From assembly GCF_004104355.1 (NCBI RefSeq), contig NZ_RJLM01000004.1, positions 248,001 through 312,000 on the forward strand: a DNA stretch of 64,000 nt, read 5' to 3'. Shown here piece after piece: positions 56,158 to 64,000 of the stretch. Positions within the stretch are counted from its first letter, which is position 1. Each line of letters opens with the position of its first letter. The position numbers and the translations under genes were made by a program. The notes under the pieces were generated by a model, which was not told the origin of the DNA, did not search any database, and worked only from the letters and a program-made list of their open reading frames with translations. The DNA is from Photobacterium chitinilyticum. Lineage in GTDB: Bacteria; Pseudomonadota; Gammaproteobacteria; Enterobacterales; Vibrionaceae.

Positions 56158-57693
56158 ATGAGGCTACAAGTCAATTGTGAAGACCGACTTGGCATGACCC
56201 GTGAGCTGCTGGATATTCTGACCAGCCAGCATATAGATTTACGGGGTATTGAAATTGATCGTATAGGGATTATCTACCTCAACTGTCCAGAAATCGAGTT
56301 TGAGCAGTTCAGTCAGATCATGTCACAAATTCGTCAGCTGGATGGTGTGACGGATGTTCGAAAGATCCAGTTTATGCCAAGTGAGCGTGAGCACAAAGAG
56401 TTGAAGGCCTTGCTGGAGACCCTGCCTGATCCGTTCTTCTCAATTAACTTGCAAGGTAAAATTGACCTGGCCAATGATGCCGCCGAACTGCTGATGGGTA
56501 AATCTCGTGGCGACATCCTTGGTGAAAACATCCAGTCATTTCTCGGTTTCAACTTCCATAGTTGGCTGGAAAAGGAAGAGGCCGCCAAACGCAGTGAAAT
56601 GGTTGTGATTTCGGGACTGGACTACATGATGGAGATCATGCCGGTCTATGTTGCCGATGAAAGTGAAAAGCAGGTACTGGCCAGTGCGGTGATCCTGCTT
56701 AAGTCATTATCAGAGGCCAAGATGCCTGTCGCGATGCGCGAGATCAGCAGCGACAATGGTTTTGAACACTTTGTCGGTCAGTCATCTCGTTTCAAGCACT
56801 TGCTTGCCCAGGCCAAAAAGTTGTCGCTTCTTGATGCGCCTTTGTTGATCCAGGGAGAAACCGGTACGGGTAAAGAAATGTTGGCCCGAGCCTGTCATCA
56901 GCGTTCCCTAAGACGAGAAAACCCATTCTTGTTGGTGAACTGTGTCTCAATGCCGGATAACGCAGCTGAAACCGAACTGTTTGGGTTTGCTGGCAGTGCT
57001 ACCGAGCCTGGCAAGAAGGGTATTTTTGAACAGGCTGATGGCGGTACGGTCTTCCTGTATGAAGTCGGCGAGATGTCTGCACACCTGCAAATAAAACTGC
57101 TTCGCTTCCTGCAAGACGGAACATTCCGTCGGGTAGGCGAAGAGAAAGAAATGAAGGTCGATGTTCGGGTGATTTGCTCGACCCAGAAAAAATTACCGGA
57201 CTTGGTTGCTACCGGTGAGTTCCGTGAAGATCTTTATTATCGCTTGAACGTTCTCGCACTGGTGGTGCCACCGTTACGTGAACGTACTGCGGATATTGTT
57301 TCGCTTGCCGAGTTGTTTTTAGCTCAATTTTCGCAGGAAATGCAGCAACCGAAACCTGTTATTTCTGATGAGCTGGCGCAGTATCTCAGTCAATATGCGT
57401 GGCCAGGTAATATCAGACAGTTGCGGAACGTTTTGTTCCGTGCCATGACCCAGGTAGACGGTACGGAAGTTACCGTGGATGATGTTCAGCTGCCGGAAAA
57501 CGAATCGGCTAGCATTATCAGCGAAGAAACGCTTGATGGCTCTTTGGACGAGATCATGAAGCGTTATGAGTCGGGGATCTTGAATAACCTTTATCGTAGT
57601 TACCCGTCGACTCGTAAGTTGGCAAAACGCCTAGGTGTTTCTCATACTGCAGTTGCAAACAAACTTCGTGAATATGGTATTAATAAGCAATAA
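56158..57693 (+). CDS. tyrR: Aromatic amino acid regulator TyrR with altered Walker B
   Basis: 511 residues: ACT domain (MRLQVNCEDRLGMTRELLDI), PAS domain, AAA+ domain and C-terminal HTH (STRKLAKRLGVSHTAVANKL). TyrR represses or activates genes for aromatic amino acid synthesis and uptake when bound to Tyr, Phe or Trp. It lacks a GAFTGA loop, as in all TyrR. Walker A (GETGTGKE) is intact, but Walker B reads VFLYEVGEM: the usual Asp is Tyr301. tyrP at 3512-4720, with its TyrR box, is the obvious target in this window. Confidence 0.95.
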   Translation: MRLQVNCEDRLGMTRELLDILTSQHIDLRGIEIDRIGIIYLNCPEIEFEQFSQIMSQIRQLDGVTDVRKIQFMPSEREHKELKALLETLPDPFFSINLQGKIDLANDAAELLMGKSRGDILGENIQSFLGFNFHSWLEKEEAAKRSEMVVISGLDYMMEIMPVYVADESEKQVLASAVILLKSLSEAKMPVAMREISSDNGFEHFVGQSSRFKHLLAQAKKLSLLDAPLLIQGETGTGKEMLARACHQRSLRRENPFLLVNCVSMPDNAAETELFGFAGSATEPGKKGIFEQADGGTVFLYEVGEMSAHLQIKLLRFLQDGTFRRVGEEKEMKVDVRVICSTQKKLPDLVATGEFREDLYYRLNVLALVVPPLRERTADIVSLAELFLAQFSQEMQQPKPVISDELAQYLSQYAWPGNIRQLRNVLFRAMTQVDGTEVTVDDVQLPENESASIISEETLDGSLDEIMKRYESGILNNLYRSYPSTRKLAKRLGVSHTAVANKLREYGINKQ

Positions 57694-57730
57694 GCAATAA
57701 GCAATAAGCAATAAGCAATAAGCAATAAGC
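57682..57730 (+). repeat. Seven tandem copies of AATAAGC at the end of tyrR
   Basis: Seven perfect 7-bp units. The tyrR stop (57691-57693) falls in the second unit, so changes in copy number leave the protein unaltered. Likely formed by slippage. Confidence 0.85.
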
Positions 57731-57753
57731 ACAAGATATGAAATTGAAAAGAG

Positions 57754-57775
57754 AGGAGGCTTCGGCCTCCTTTTT
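57754..57775 (+). terminator. tyrR terminator
   Basis: AGGAGGC-TTCG-GCCTCCT with a stable UUCG tetraloop and a T-run. Confidence 0.9.
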
Positions 57776-58286
57776 ACTTTGGTGGCTGTTGCTGCGATGG
57801 CTGAAATAATGTCAATTTACCGGACTCCAACGCCAACAGCTGCAAAATCATATCCTGCCCGTAGCGACAGCTAGTCTGCCGGTTATTGTCACCTTGAACC
57901 CGGTGACAGGGAATGATGATGGGAATTGGGTTGACATTTCTAGCCATACCAATTGCCTGCACGGCTGTTGGTTGCTGAATCTTGTTGGCAATTTGTTGGT
58001 AAGAAAAGCGTGAGCCAAATGGGATCTCGGTGATTGTCTGCCAGACTTGTTGTTGAAACGGTGTACCTTGGGGAGCGAGCGGGAGAGTGAATGTTTTGCG
58101 TTGGCCTTGAAGATACTCCTGGAGCTGGGAGGTGAATTCTTGCATGAATTCCGGATTGTGCTCCCAACTGGAATCAGGACAAAAACCACCGCTTCCTACT
58201 GTAAGTTGCCTGAGTCCTTGGTTATCTGCGAGCAAGTAGATTTTTCCTAATACCGTATCAAGGTGGTCGTAATACATAATCATCAC
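57774..58286 (-). CDS. ogt: Methylated-DNA-protein cysteine methyltransferase (Ogt/Ada-C type)
   Basis: 170 residues. Removes O6-methylguanine by transfer to the cysteine in IIIPCHRVQGDN. TPFQQQVWQTITEIPFGSRFSY and AIGMARNVNP are the DNA-binding helix and its partner. The conserved GYAGG-type loop after PCHR reads CRYGQ, a divergence from the family. Confidence 0.88.
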   Translation of the reverse strand: MMIMYYDHLDTVLGKIYLLADNQGLRQLTVGSGGFCPDSSWEHNPEFMQEFTSQLQEYLQGQRKTFTLPLAPQGTPFQQQVWQTITEIPFGSRFSYQQIANKIQQPTAVQAIGMARNVNPIPIIIPCHRVQGDNNRQTSCRYGQDMILQLLALESGKLTLFQPSQQQPPK

Positions 58287-58480
58287 TATCAGGTTGAAGA
58301 ATTACTACACGGCAGTAGCATTTGCTGATCCAATCATAGCTCAGAAAAAGGGATGAAAGTGGTGTTTCCGAGTAAAATGTTATGTCTGTCATTTGTTTAT
58401 GAAATCACTAAAGGTATGTTGTCCGAACGTTGCGTGTGATAACGTTTTATACTCAGATTCAAACTAAAGGTGAGGAACTG

Positions 58481-59065
58481 TTGTTTCATTCAATAATAAA
58501 CCGCTCTCCGGCGATCATGGTGGATGATCTCAAGGTACGGCTAATCACCACCAGTGATGCGCCACTGATTACCGCTTATTATCAGAGAAACAGGGCTTTT
58601 TTGCAGCCTTGGGAACCCTTGCGGGAAGAGGCTTTCTTTACGCAAGCGGGTTGGGATAAACGCTTGGGTCAGTTGACAGAATTACATAAGCATAAACTGG
58701 CGTATTATTTTGTTATTGTGAAACCAGACTCCGATGATATTTGCGGGGTGATTAATTTCAGTAATTTGGTCAGACACCCCTTCTTTGCCTGCCATGTTGG
58801 CTACTCATTGGATGAACGATGCCAGGGGCAGGGGATAATGAGACGAACCCTTGAAGCCACAGTGGAATGGATGTTTGAACAGCAACACTTTCATCGAATA
58901 ATGGCGGCATATATGCCAAGAAACCAAAAGAGTGCTGCGGTCCTTGGTGCTGCTGGTTTCGAGAAAGAAGGGAAGGCGAAAGATTACTTGCTGATTAATG
59001 GCCGCTGGGAAGATCACATCCTAACTGCCCGTACTAATCCGGACTGGATTCCGCCTAGACAATAA
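58481..59065 (+). CDS. rimJ: Ribosomal protein N-acetyltransferase RimJ-like
   Basis: 194 residues from TTG 58481, which follows AGGTGAGGA; the length then equals E. coli RimJ, whereas the GTG at 58430 would add 17. GNAT fold with AYYFVIVKPD, GYSLDERCQGQGIMRR (acetyl-CoA loop) and HRIMAAYMPRN. RimJ acetylates the N-terminus of S5 and other proteins. Confidence 0.9.
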   Translation: MFHSIINRSPAIMVDDLKVRLITTSDAPLITAYYQRNRAFLQPWEPLREEAFFTQAGWDKRLGQLTELHKHKLAYYFVIVKPDSDDICGVINFSNLVRHPFFACHVGYSLDERCQGQGIMRRTLEATVEWMFEQQHFHRIMAAYMPRNQKSAAVLGAAGFEKEGKAKDYLLINGRWEDHILTARTNPDWIPPRQ

Positions 59066-59148
59066 CTAATTGCTGATAGCAATAACCCCCTCCCACATAA
59101 AGGGGAGGAGGGCGAGGGTAGCTACAACCATCATGGTTGGCGCGAAGT

Positions 59149-60594
59149 TTATTCTACTGTCAGAATGCGCATATTATTGGTCGAGCCAACAATATCCATC
59201 TCGTCACCCTGAGTGATAATTACCAAATCTCCTTCGGCCAGATAGCTTTGTTCTTTAAGCACGGCAATAGCATGTTTTGCTGCATCTAGGCCGGCATCGC
59301 TGTCACGGTCGAAAAAGACGGGTGTGACGCCACGGTATAAGGCTGAACGATTCAGCGTGCTTTCGTTGCGAGACAGGGCAAATACCGGTAGGCCAGAAGA
59401 AATACGCGACATCATCAGTGGTGTACGGCCTGATTCTGTCATCGTGATCATCGCTTTAACGCCTTCCATATGGTTGGCAGCATACATTGTCGACATTGCG
59501 ATGGTTTCTTCAGCTGAAGCAAAGGTGCGTGCAAGGCGGTGGTTAGAGATGTTAATGCTAGGTTCTTTTTCGGCACCTACGCATACGCTTGCCATTGCCT
59601 TGACCGTCTCTTCCGGATACTGGCCAGCTGCGGTTTCTGCAGACAGCATGACCGCATCGGTTCCGTCAAGAACGGCGTTAGCGACGTCCATTACTTCGGC
59701 ACGTGTTGGCATCGGACTGGTGATCATCGATTCCATCATTTGGGTTGCGGTGATCACCGTACGGTTCAGGCTGCGAGCACGACGGATCAGCTTCTTCTGA
59801 ACCCCAACAAGCTCCGGATCACCAATTTCGACGCCAAGATCACCACGAGCGACCATTACCGCGTCGGAAGCCATGATAATGTCATCCATTGCCTCGGTTG
59901 TTGCGACTGATTCGGCACGTTCCACTTTAGCGACCAGTTTCGCTTCAAGGCCCGCATCTGTTGCAAGACGGCGAGCATACTTCATGTCTTCGCCGTTTCG
60001 CGGGAAAGAGACCGCCAGGTAATCTACCTTCATTGCCGCAGCGGTAATGATATCGGCCTTGTCCTTGTCAGTCAGAGCTTCGGCAGAGAGACCGCCGCCT
60101 TTTTTGTTGATCCCCTTATTGTTGGATAGCGGGCCGCCTACCGTCACTTCAGTATGAACTTTGTTACCTTCAACAGTAGTAACTTTAAGTTGCACACGAC
60201 CATCATCAAGAAGCAGGATGTCGCCAGGAACGACGTCTTTAGGCAGTTCCTTATAATCAAGGCCCACTGCTTTCTGGTCGCCTTCGCCTTTAGGTAAGTC
60301 GCTGTCTAAGGTAAATGCGTCACCGATAACCAGCTGGATTTTGTCGTCTTTGAAAGTAGAAACTCGGATTTTAGGGCCTTGTAGGTCACCAAGAATAGCG
60401 ACATGCTTGCCAAGTTTCGCGGCGATTTCACGTACAGTTTTAGTCCGCTGGATATGATCTTCAGGGCTACCATGAGAGAAGTTCATGCGAACTACGTTGG
60501 CGCCTGCAGCGATAATTTTTTCTAGGTTGTTATCGCGATCAGTCGCAGGACCCAAGGTCGTTACGATTTTTGTACGTCTTAGCCTTTCAGACAT
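59149..60594 (-). CDS. pykA: Pyruvate kinase PykA
   Basis: 481 residues. [20 protein letters not shown] and the whole length fit PykA rather than PykF. Catalytic [17 protein letters not shown] and [10 protein letters not shown] are intact. Makes pyruvate and ATP. It lies next to hexR; a HexR-like site is 76 bases upstream. Confidence 0.97.
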   Translation of the reverse strand: MSERLRRTKIVTTLGPATDRDNNLEKIIAAGANVVRMNFSHGSPEDHIQRTKTVREIAAKLGKHVAILGDLQGPKIRVSTFKDDKIQLVIGDAFTLDSDLPKGEGDQKAVGLDYKELPKDVVPGDILLLDDGRVQLKVTTVEGNKVHTEVTVGGPLSNNKGINKKGGGLSAEALTDKDKADIITAAAMKVDYLAVSFPRNGEDMKYARRLATDAGLEAKLVAKVERAESVATTEAMDDIIMASDAVMVARGDLGVEIGDPELVGVQKKLIRRARSLNRTVITATQMMESMITSPMPTRAEVMDVANAVLDGTDAVMLSAETAAGQYPEETVKAMASVCVGAEKEPSINISNHRLARTFASAEETIAMSTMYAANHMEGVKAMITMTESGRTPLMMSRISSGLPVFALSRNESTLNRSALYRGVTPVFFDRDSDAGLDAAKHAIAVLKEQSYLAEGDLVIITQGDEMDIVGSTNNMRILTVE

Positions 60595-60669
60595 TGGAAA
60601 CTCCGTTTTTGATATGTGGAAGACAATGAAAACGATTACCTTCCGATAATCAGGGTCATTGAATGCAAA

Positions 60670-60684
60670 TGAAACTTTACTACA
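60670..60684. promoter_or_regulatory. HexR-like operator upstream of pykA
   Basis: TGAAACTTTACTACA matches the HexR pattern TGTARTWWWAYWACA at 13 of 15 positions. HexR is encoded next door. Confidence 0.6.
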
Positions 60685-60935
60685 CGATAGCGTTTTACGA
60701 CGCTGTTCTCAATCAACTAAATGTAAGAAAACACCAAGTCAATATGAATAAATTTTCACTGTCATTCAAGCGGTTGAGCTCGGTGTGAGGGCCGCGAAAG
60801 AATATCTGTCTAATTGGCCTACCTTGGATACTGTTGTCAGGCGCGGGTTCATGAGTCACAGCCGAACTGTAATAAGTGTAGTGTGTTGCCAGTTGAGTAG
60901 GGGGGAACGTTCGTGTGCAGGAAACTGAGTTGCAT
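60685..60935. other. Non-coding gap between pykA and hexR
   Basis: Together with the pykA leader about 340 bases. No gene is seen apart from the HexR-like site and the hexR terminator at its end. Confidence 0.5.
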
Positions 60936-60966
60936 AAAAAAGCATGAACCGGTTAAGGTTCATGCT
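60936..60966 (-). terminator. hexR terminator
   Basis: AGCATGAACC/GGTTCATGCT, 10-bp stem with T-run on the minus strand. Confidence 0.85.
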
Positions 60967-61005
60967 CATCTGTTATACGAAAGGTGAATGACTTGCAGCC
61001 AGGGG

Positions 61006-61860
61006 TTACATTATCCCTTCTTTCGAGAAGCGAGAGTCTTTCAAAGACTCTTTTACTCGTTTAAGGTTTTCGCGAAATCCCGCGCCTCGACGCAGTGTAA
61101 AGCCAGTAGCAAGGACATCAATCACCGTCATCTGAACAACACGGCTGGCCATCGGCATATAGATGTCAGTATCTTCCGGTACGTCAAGACAGATGGATAG
61201 CGAGCATTCACGGTCAAGCGGTGAGTCTTTGGCTGTGATACCAATAACCGTCGCGCCATTTTCTCGTGCCATACGGGCAACTTCCACCAGACTCTTGGTT
61301 CGGCCTGTGTGTGAGATCATAACCACAACATCACCATCAGTGCAGTTGATCACACTCATTCGTTGCATAACAATATCGTCAAAACAGACGATAGGGATGT
61401 TAAACCGGAAAAATTTATTTTGAGCATCATGGGCAACAGATGCCGAGGCTCCCAAGCCGAAGAAAGAAATTTTCTTTGCTTGTGTCAACAAATCAACGGA
61501 ACGGTTTACCTGCATTGGGTCGAGGCTATTCTTGGCTACATCCAGGCAAGCCATTGTTGATTCAAATATCTTCGACGTATAGGCGTCAGGGCCATCGTCT
61601 TCTTCAACGTTACGGTTGACGTAAGGTGTTCCATTTGCAAGGCTCTGCGCTAAGTGCAGTTTAAAATCCGGAAACCCTTTGGTATCAAGGCGACGGCAAA
61701 AACGGTTCACTGTAGGTTCACTAACATCTGCCATCTTGGCCAGAGTCGCAATACTGGAATGAATTGCTGTCTGTGGTGATGCGATGATCACTTCAGCAAC
61801 CTTGCGTTCAGATTTGCTGAAGTTATCTAAGTTCTTTTGAATTTTCTCTAGGGTATTCAT
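61006..61860 (-). CDS. hexR: Central-carbon regulator HexR (RpiR family)
   Basis: 284 residues: N-terminal RpiR HTH ([20 protein letters not shown]) and C-terminal SIS domain ([24 protein letters not shown]). Binds 2-keto-3-deoxy-6-phosphogluconate and controls glycolysis and Entner-Doudoroff genes. Convergent order with pykA as in E. coli. Confidence 0.95.
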   Translation of the reverse strand: MNTLEKIQKNLDNFSKSERKVAEVIIASPQTAIHSSIATLAKMADVSEPTVNRFCRRLDTKGFPDFKLHLAQSLANGTPYVNRNVEEDDGPDAYTSKIFESTMACLDVAKNSLDPMQVNRSVDLLTQAKKISFFGLGASASVAHDAQNKFFRFNIPIVCFDDIVMQRMSVINCTDGDVVVMISHTGRTKSLVEVARMARENGATVIGITAKDSPLDRECSLSICLDVPEDTDIYMPMASRVVQMTVIDVLATGFTLRRGAGFRENLKRVKESLKDSRFSKEGIM

Positions 61861-62179
61861 GGCGATTACCGCGCTTCGTTACTGAATTTCATTAGAGGCC
61901 TTCATGATTACACGAAGCCAATTTGGTGAAACTATACTACTTTTTATGGATCTGCTCCTAGCAAATCCATGAATATAGCTTTTACTTTTTATTATAGTTT
62001 GACAGGGATCGAATTTTTCCTTTCAGTTCTGAAAAAATTTTTAAGAGAAATGCCTAATATGCGCGAATTTATCGCGTAATTATGTTGTTTATTTTCATTT
62101 GGAAGGAATTAATTTACACATCGAAATAAATACTCGTAGTTATTTTATGTCATTTGTTGCAATTGAATAGGGAGCAATA
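61861..62179. other. Upstream region of hexR
   Basis: 319 bases. It contains a second HexR-like site, TGAAACTATACTACT (61926-61940), suggesting autoregulation, and AT-rich promoter sequence for hexR and for the epimerase-like gene. No ORF is seen. Confidence 0.5.
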
Positions 62180-63019
62180 ATGAGAGTAAGCGTATGTGGA
62201 TGTGGCTGGCTTGGGTTGCCTTTGGCAAAGCAATTAGTTCGAGATGGTTATGAGGTTTACGGCAGTAATAGGGACAAGGATCGTGCGGTGCAGCTAACGA
62301 GGGCTGGAATTCGAGGTATCGCCCTGTCGCTCCCGATTGAAATACCGGAAACGAGTAGTGAAGCGGATGGGCAATATTGTGAGTTTTTTAAGACCGATGT
62401 TTTAGTCATCAATGTACCGCCCGGGCGAGAGGAAAGTGCAGACATGGCTTTTGTCAAAAAAATCAAATGCCTGTCAACATTAGCCCGAAAACATGGTTGC
62501 AAACGGGTGATATTCATTAGCACGACATCAGTCTATGGCAGTGCGACGGGGGAGATCACGGAGTCCACCGTTCCACGCCCTAATACTGCAAGTGGTAGGG
62601 CTCACTTGCAGATAGAGCAGTGGTTGCATGAGCAGTGGGGAAGAGATGCTGTTGTACTGCGACTAGCCGGCCTGATAGGCCCTGGTCGACATCCGGTTAA
62701 ATTCTTATCTGGGAGGCTGGCACTGGCTAACGGGTCTGAGCCTGTGAATCTTGTTCATCTGGATGACTGCATTCAGGTGATTCGACAAATTATTGCGTGT
62801 TGGCCTTCTCAGCAAGTATTACACCTTGCAGCGCCGAGCCATCCGACACGGCAGAACTATTACACAGAGATGGCTATCGCAGCAGGCTTGCCGCTTCCTG
62901 AGTTTGACAGATCAGTTGTTGCTGGGGGAAAAGTGGTTAATGCCGAGCAGACACTTGGAGTGTTGGGGCTAACAATGATCCACCCCAACCTGATGGCAAT
63001 GTCTCCTGAGCTGCCATGA
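62180..63019 (+). CDS. YeeZ-like NAD(P)-dependent epimerase/dehydratase
   Basis: 279 residues. Short-chain dehydrogenase fold starting MRVSVCGCGWLGLPLAKQLV (glycine-rich NAD loop), FISTTSVYG and a late LHLAAPSHPTR. Matches E. coli YeeZ in plan; substrate unknown. Ends 80 bases before the small-RNA cluster on the other strand. Confidence 0.85.
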   Translation: MRVSVCGCGWLGLPLAKQLVRDGYEVYGSNRDKDRAVQLTRAGIRGIALSLPIEIPETSSEADGQYCEFFKTDVLVINVPPGREESADMAFVKKIKCLSTLARKHGCKRVIFISTTSVYGSATGEITESTVPRPNTASGRAHLQIEQWLHEQWGRDAVVLRLAGLIGPGRHPVKFLSGRLALANGSEPVNLVHLDDCIQVIRQIIACWPSQQVLHLAAPSHPTRQNYYTEMAIAAGLPLPEFDRSVVAGGKVVNAEQTLGVLGLTMIHPNLMAMSPELP

Positions 63020-63099
63020 GGAAACTTTTGACCCAAATACACTAATTAAGAATGCAGTGACTTGGAACATACTCATTTGGAACAGGCTGAAATTTGGAT

Positions 63100-63244
63100 A
63101 AAAAAAAGCGCTGAGAAAAGGCTCAGCGCAACATTCCATTATATGAATAGGAGTTTAAGCAGCAGTGGCAATCAATAATTACCCGCTCAGCAGTGTATAA
63201 AACATAAGGTATTGAATACCAACCGAGCCGATAACATCAATCTT
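63100..63244 (-). ncRNA. Sigma-E-dependent small RNA, copy A
   Basis: About 144 bases from a start near 63243 to the terminator GCGCTGAG/CTCAGCGC plus T-run (63100-63129). It contains TGCCACTGCTGCTTAAACTC, sharing the GCCACTGC seed of the enterobacterial RNA RybB. Promoter at 63250-63278. Length and seed resemble the Vibrio RNAs VrrA and MicV. Confidence 0.7.
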
Positions 63245-63249
63245 ACCTA

Positions 63250-63278
63250 ATATGACTATGCCAATTCAGGAAGGTTCA
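63250..63278 (-). promoter_or_regulatory. Sigma-E-like promoter of sRNA A
   Basis: On the minus strand TGAACCT (-35), exactly 16 bases, TCATAT (-10). Confidence 0.65.
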
Positions 63279-63444
63279 AAAAAGTTGCAAAAAAAGTGCG
63301 ATTTTTACTTGGGCAGAATCTTCTTGTATTTAGGGGGGGATCATATTTGATGAAATAATGATTGAAGTCATGAATGATTAACGTCAAGACAAAGGTTCGT
63401 GATTGTACTGTTAGGAACGTTAGTTGAATCTTGAATTTTAAACA

Positions 63445-63560
63445 AAAAAATCCCGCTGAAATATCAGCGGGTTAAATCCTTAACACAATTAGGAGTTTAG
63501 CAGCAGTGGCATTGTTGATTAATGAAAAACTTTTTTAAAGTCTCCATTAATGTGAATGTC
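63445..63560 (-). ncRNA. Sigma-E-dependent small RNA, copy B
   Basis: About 116 bases; shared core ATGCCACTGCTGCTAAACTC (63493-63512) and terminator CCCGCTGA/TCAGCGGG with T-run. Identical to copy C over 30 bases around the seed and similar near the start (TCAGTCATAAATARTGACAT). Confidence 0.75.
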
Positions 63561-63565
63561 ATTAT

Positions 63566-63594
63566 TTATGACTGATGTTATAGGGAAAGGTTCA
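63566..63594 (-). promoter_or_regulatory. Sigma-E-like promoter of sRNA B
   Basis: TGAACCT, 16 bases, TCATAA on the minus strand; same spacing as A and C. Confidence 0.7.
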
Positions 63595-63711
63595 AAAAAA
63601 AGAGTATATTTTTTTTCGTTATTTTAAAATTGTTATAACTCAACAACTAACAAGTGTGAATCCGACTGGCCCAGATGCTTGGTTATAGTTTTTCTTTGCA
63701 GAAACAAGAAT

Positions 63712-63852
63712 AAAAAAAGCCCGCTGAAATTCAGCGGGCAAAGGCTCTATTTACACAATTAGGAGTTTAGCAGCAGTGGCATTTCTAGATTAAAGAAAGA
63801 AGGCTTGTTTGGCGGCCAGCTAACAAATTAATGTGTCTCTAATCTTAATGTC
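63712..63852 (-). ncRNA. Sigma-E-dependent small RNA, copy C
   Basis: About 141 bases; same core with the seed at 63772-63779 and terminator GCCCGCTGAA/TTCAGCGGGC followed by seven T. Confidence 0.75.
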
Positions 63853-63857
63853 ACTAT

Positions 63858-63886
63858 TTATGACTGATGTTTTTCGTGTTGGTTCC
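63858..63886 (-). promoter_or_regulatory. Sigma-E-like promoter of sRNA C
   Basis: GGAACCA, 16 bases, TCATAA on the minus strand; the best match of the three to GGAACTT-N16-TCTRA. Confidence 0.75.
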
Positions 63887-63960
63887 TTTGAAATCAAAAT
63901 TTATTTCAATTTTTTTCTATGTGTTTGATTTGAATTTTATCTTTTATCGCGAAGAGTAGA

Positions 63961-63993
63961 ATAAAGAAAGCCCATCTCCATTAGGTGACGGGC
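63961..63993 (-). terminator. Terminator of a fourth minus-strand transcript
   Basis: GCCCGTC/GATGGGC (one G-U pair) followed by TTTCTTTAT on the minus strand, 75 bases before the promoter of copy C. The body of this transcript lies beyond the window, perhaps a fourth copy. Confidence 0.5.
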
Positions 63994-64000
63994 TCTGAAG

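Noticed and set aside
58378-58390. TGTTATGTC resembling the 30-bp repeat core
   Set aside because: Only nine bases match and it lies in backbone DNA far from the element; chance.
63020-64000. Tiny repeated ORF MPLLLNS in two of the small RNAs
   Set aside because: It arises from the conserved seed, is absent from the third copy, and has no ribosome-binding site.

Overview
This is chromosomal DNA from a gammaproteobacterium of the family Vibrionaceae. Photobacterium is my best guess, because many proteins read as close but not identical relatives of Escherichia coli and Vibrio orthologues. The genus is inferred from memory, not searched. The backbone is a run of conserved blocks: tyrP; yfaE-nrdB-nrdA; ubiG; gyrA; serC; aroA; cmk-rpsA-ihfB-lapA-lapB-pyrF; sapABCDF; pspF/pspABC-ycjX-ycjF-tyrR; rimJ; pykA-hexR.

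Layout: 1-5.2 kb holds the end of an unidentified gene, a TauE/SafE permease, a GGDEF-EAL protein and the tyrosine permease tyrP with a TyrR box. About 5.28-23.16 kb is an integrated element of roughly 17.9 kb that cuts the CinA-like gene yfaY in two: its first 19 codons lie at 5223-5279 and the rest resumes at about 23155. From 24.4 to 63.0 kb the backbone is ordinary: nucleotide reduction, quinone, serine, aromatic and pyrimidine biosynthesis, translation, envelope assembly, peptide uptake, the phage-shock response and central carbon control. The last kilobase has no protein gene. It carries three tandem small-RNA genes on the minus strand, each with a sigma-E-like promoter, plus the terminator of a fourth.

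The element starts with a tightly coupled five-gene operon. It encodes three large tyrosine recombinases, a small coiled-coil protein and a NudC-type Nudix hydrolase, behind a near-consensus LexA (SOS) box. This resembles multi-recombinase mobility modules such as the Gamma-Mobile-Trio islands, RIT elements and Tn554. Its cargo includes a divergent pair made of a two-TM membrane protein and a 715-residue PD-(D/E)XK-like nuclease with a SEC-C zinc tail (possible defence genes). It also includes a UmuD'-like protein that begins at the UmuD cleavage point and lacks the catalytic Ser and Lys, an MbcA/ParS-like protein, a Phd/ParE-type toxin-antitoxin pair, and two paralogous proteins of unknown function (114 and 464 aa). 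Several hairpin and tandem-repeat arrays and a degraded tRNA-Arg-like sequence complete it.

The most interesting signals are the SOS-linked recombinase element inside yfaY, the tandem sigma-E small RNAs with a RybB-like seed, and several family members missing key residues (TyrR Walker B, UmuD-like, DeoC-like).
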